Assembly (NCBI GenBank): GCA_024229195.1
Contig: JAAESS010000081.1
Location: forward strand, 1 to 44,931
Direction of reading: 5' to 3'
DNA: 44,931 bases
Source of the DNA: Flavobacteriales bacterium
GTDB taxonomy: Bacteria > Bacteroidota > Bacteroidia > Flavobacteriales > Flavobacteriaceae
The notes under the pieces are model-generated. The model searched no databases. It was not told the DNA's origin and was given only the letters and a program-made list of their open reading frames with translations. The position numbers and the translations under genes were made by a program. This document shows positions 43,018 to 44,931 of the stretch, one piece after another. Position 1 is the first letter of the stretch. Every line of letters starts with the position of its first letter.

Positions 43018-44529
43018 CTAGTCTGAATTACTCACAAAAGCAACCTTTTTGCTATCCGGTGACCAGCTGGGTACATTAATCGTTCCTTGCCCCCCATATA
43101 CATAGCTAAGAATTTTGGGTTCACCGCCGTCAACTGACATCATCCTCAGATAAACATGCTTATAAAACGGATGATCTCCAGACTCTACATCTGTCCCAAA
43201 CGATAAAAACATAATTTTTTTTCCATCAGGAGATATATGTGGGAACCAATCATTTAATTCGTCAAATGTGAGCTGTTCAACCTCACTCCCATCCGGCTTC
43301 ATTCTATAGAGCTGCATCGTTCCGGTTCGATTAGAATTGAAGTAAATATATTTTCCTTGTGGATCATATTCGGGCCCATCATCCAGTCCTTCTGTATCGG
43401 TCAATTGCGTCTCTTCACCAGTTTCAATATTGACGCTGTAAATATCATATTGGCCGTTGCGATTTCCTGTAAACACCAATTCTTTACTATCAGTTGACCA
43501 ACCGTGTAAATAGGAAGCTCCCATTCCCTTTTTTGTCACTCTAAACGGTTCCGAACTTCCTTCTGCGGGCAAAGTATATATTGCTGAATCTCCTTTATCA
43601 TCTTTATCATGATGACTAATCGCAATTTGAGTTCCGTCAAAAGACAATACATGGTCATTGTTATTTTTTACTGCCCTACCTGTATTGATCGTAGTTGTTG
43701 CATTGCTTTCAAGGTCATATCGATATAAATAACCATTTGAATTATAGATCAGAGCTTTTCCGTCAACTGTCCAGTTGGGAGCCTGAAGAGAGTGGGTTGA
43801 AGAGAATAATACTTTTCTTTCAAGTGTTTCGATATCTAGAACTTCTATATGACTTCCTAAATAGTCCTGATATCGCTCAAATGACTCATCAAACGGTTTG
43901 ATGATTCTGACGTTATTAAAGATTGCTTTCTCAATGAAATCAGGATTGTGAGAGCAGACAAAAAGACCTATAAATAATTCATTATGCAAGCCTGAAATAT
44001 CACGAGATACTTTCACCAAAGGTTCACCCATTTTGGCAGTTCCCATTATAAAAGTATTGCCTTTTCTTTCCAGCTGAATGACATCAGGTGCTGAATCAAC
44101 AGAAGTTAATTCTTCAGTATCTTCTCCCTTTTTCTGCCTATACTGAAGAGAAACCAATCCATCTCCATGAACAGCAGCAGTTACATGTTCTGCATCCGAT
44201 TGAAAACTATTTCTGGCCATCCAACCCAATTTGCGATGAGGATCAACGCCATCTCCAACAAATTTCACATTTGCTCTGAGTATAAAATCTCCTTGAATAC
44301 TTTTCCAAAGAAAGTGGAATTGGTCATCTGCAAACCACATGTTAGCGCCGGAACCTTCTATCAGGTATTCCTGATCCACGCTGTGGTAGGAAACTGTTCC
44401 CGGAAGCTCAACTGCACCTATATCAGCATGATCGTAAAAAATTCCTATCTCCTTGGTTTGAGCTGACACATTGAAATGAAAAAACATAATAAACAAAAGC
44501 GTTGAAACTACTGAAATTGAGTCGTTCAT
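43018..44529 (-). CDS. TolB/WD40-type propeller protein with N-terminal DUF1349-like domain
   Basis: This 503-residue exported protein (start 44529; signal peptide ends near NVSAQ) appears two-part. Residues about 25-210 resemble the laminin-G-like DUF1349 fold (GANMWFADDQFHFLWKSI, KLGWMARNS, AAVHGDGLVSLQYRQ). Residues about 225-503 contain PD40 repeats such as GTQIAISHHD, KELVFTGNRNGQYDIY, GKYIYFNSNRTGTMQLYRM and GKKIMFLSFGTD, forming a beta-propeller as in TolB. No enzymatic motif is seen. The partner may be a carbohydrate or a protein. A 7-bp inverted repeat lies just upstream of the start. Confidence 0.82.
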   Translation of the reverse strand: MNDSISVVSTLLFIMFFHFNVSAQTKEIGIFYDHADIGAVELPGTVSYHSVDQEYLIEGSGANMWFADDQFHFLWKSIQGDFILRANVKFVGDGVDPHRKLGWMARNSFQSDAEHVTAAVHGDGLVSLQYRQKKGEDTEELTSVDSAPDVIQLERKGNTFIMGTAKMGEPLVKVSRDISGLHNELFIGLFVCSHNPDFIEKAIFNNVRIIKPFDESFERYQDYLGSHIEVLDIETLERKVLFSSTHSLQAPNWTVDGKALIYNSNGYLYRYDLESNATTTINTGRAVKNNNDHVLSFDGTQIAISHHDKDDKGDSAIYTLPAEGSSEPFRVTKKGMGASYLHGWSTDSKELVFTGNRNGQYDIYSVNIETGEETQLTDTEGLDDGPEYDPQGKYIYFNSNRTGTMQLYRMKPDGSEVEQLTFDELNDWFPHISPDGKKIMFLSFGTDVESGDHPFYKHVYLRMMSVDGGEPKILSYVYGGQGTINVPSWSPDSKKVAFVSNSD

Positions 44530-44544
44530 AATTAAAATGACTTG

Positions 44545-44566
44545 GATCAGGTGTGGTATCCTGATC
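44545..44566. repeat. Inverted repeat GATCAGG-N8-CCTGATC
   Basis: Perfect 7-bp arms at 44545-44551 and 44560-44566, 15 bp upstream of the TolB-like start. No T run follows on either strand, so it is more like an operator or an mRNA hairpin near the start codon than a terminator. Confidence 0.5.
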
Positions 44567-44622
44567 ATGAAATACACTTTAAAAATAGAAAAAAAACACG
44601 AAAACTGATTCTATTCAAGCCT

Positions 44623-44931
44623 TTACTTTATGACAGCATCTTCAACAAGCAATGGATAAACATATCCGGCCCCAAATTCTCGGTCTAGAGCGAGGGTACC
44701 TTCAAATGTTACGGTATCTCCAACTTTTACCACATCCTTGGTTGTAAATGTGAGATCAGATCGATTCTCTCCTTTTGTTCCATCCATAAGATGAACCCAG
44801 TTCCGATCCATAATATCCATATTCACTTTGACCACTTGACCACGTACTTTAACGATTTGTTTATTATATTTTTCAGCATTTGTATAAAGATCACCAATGC
44901 TGTAACCACCCGAAACGGGACTGATCTTGAT
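44623..44931 (-). CDS. OB-fold protein, 5' part cut by window edge
   Basis: The frame is open to the right edge, so only the last 102 residues are visible. The segment IGDLYTNAEKYNKQIVKVRGQ then VNMDIMDRNWVHLMDGT and ends in AGYVYPLLVEDAVIK. This pattern is typical of small exported OB-fold proteins annotated as nucleic-acid-binding-like in Bacteroidota and Geobacter; the role is unknown. A GTG inside the frame (44835) could mimic a start, but the conserved domain clearly continues upstream. Confidence 0.8.
   Translation of the reverse strand: MKISPVSGGYSIGDLYTNAEKYNKQIVKVRGQVVKVNMDIMDRNWVHLMDGTKGENRSDLTFTTKDVVKVGDTVTFEGTLALDREFGAGYVYPLLVEDAVIK

Overview
This window looks like chromosomal DNA of a marine-type Flavobacteriaceae (Bacteroidota). 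The evidence is an AT-rich base composition, starts without Shine-Dalgarno sequences, promoter-like TAnnTTTG boxes, signal peptides ending in 'AQ', and families typical of the group (DUF4294, a HEPN-tailed sulfite reductase, a YcbB-type L,D-transpeptidase, an S9D glutamyl peptidase). No rRNA, tRNA, CRISPR array, IS element or phage gene was seen. Identifications rest on motif reading and family knowledge, not on database searches.

Layout. 79-5687 holds a 2-oxoacid catabolic module: IorA and IorB, a convergent class-I aminotransferase, and a fused ADP-forming acyl-CoA synthetase. Together they could turn aromatic or branched amino acids into aryl or acyl acids with ATP gain. 5692-15067 is housekeeping and envelope: a GT2 glycosyltransferase, a small unknown protein, an S9D peptidase, RecR, a sodium symporter, PdxH, a SixA-like phosphatase and an L,D-transpeptidase. 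15241-19237 is acetate uptake and activation: a DUF4212 small subunit, a VC_2705-type symporter and AMP-forming acetyl-CoA synthetase.

19475-25684 is a periplasmic nitrate reductase operon: NapD, NapA, a tetraheme NapB that looks like a tandem duplication of the usual diheme unit, a second tetraheme cytochrome, and an NrfC-like FeS protein with an NrfD-like membrane protein in place of NapC or NapGH. 25806-30064 is a sulfur (or nitrite) assimilation cluster: an Rrf2 regulator, then DUF2061, CysH, a siroheme sulfite/nitrite reductase with a HEPN-like tail, and CobA. A strong promoter followed by an inverted repeat stands in front of DUF2061. 30081-30889 is a decayed outer-membrane barrel gene.

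30895-36538 holds an M42 peptidase, a DUF4294 protein, an MscS channel and a YgiQ radical SAM protein. 36691-41843 is a five-gene minus-strand operon: LolA-like carrier, two LolC/E-type permeases, a LolD-type ATPase and an outer-membrane barrel. This resembles a complete, substrate-unknown trans-envelope lipid or lipoprotein export path. After a 15-bp tandem repeat array (41968-42100) come an esterase, a TolB-like propeller protein and an OB-fold protein cut by the window edge.

The best candidates for something undescribed are the nap operon's electron-transfer chain and the LolA/ABC/barrel operon.
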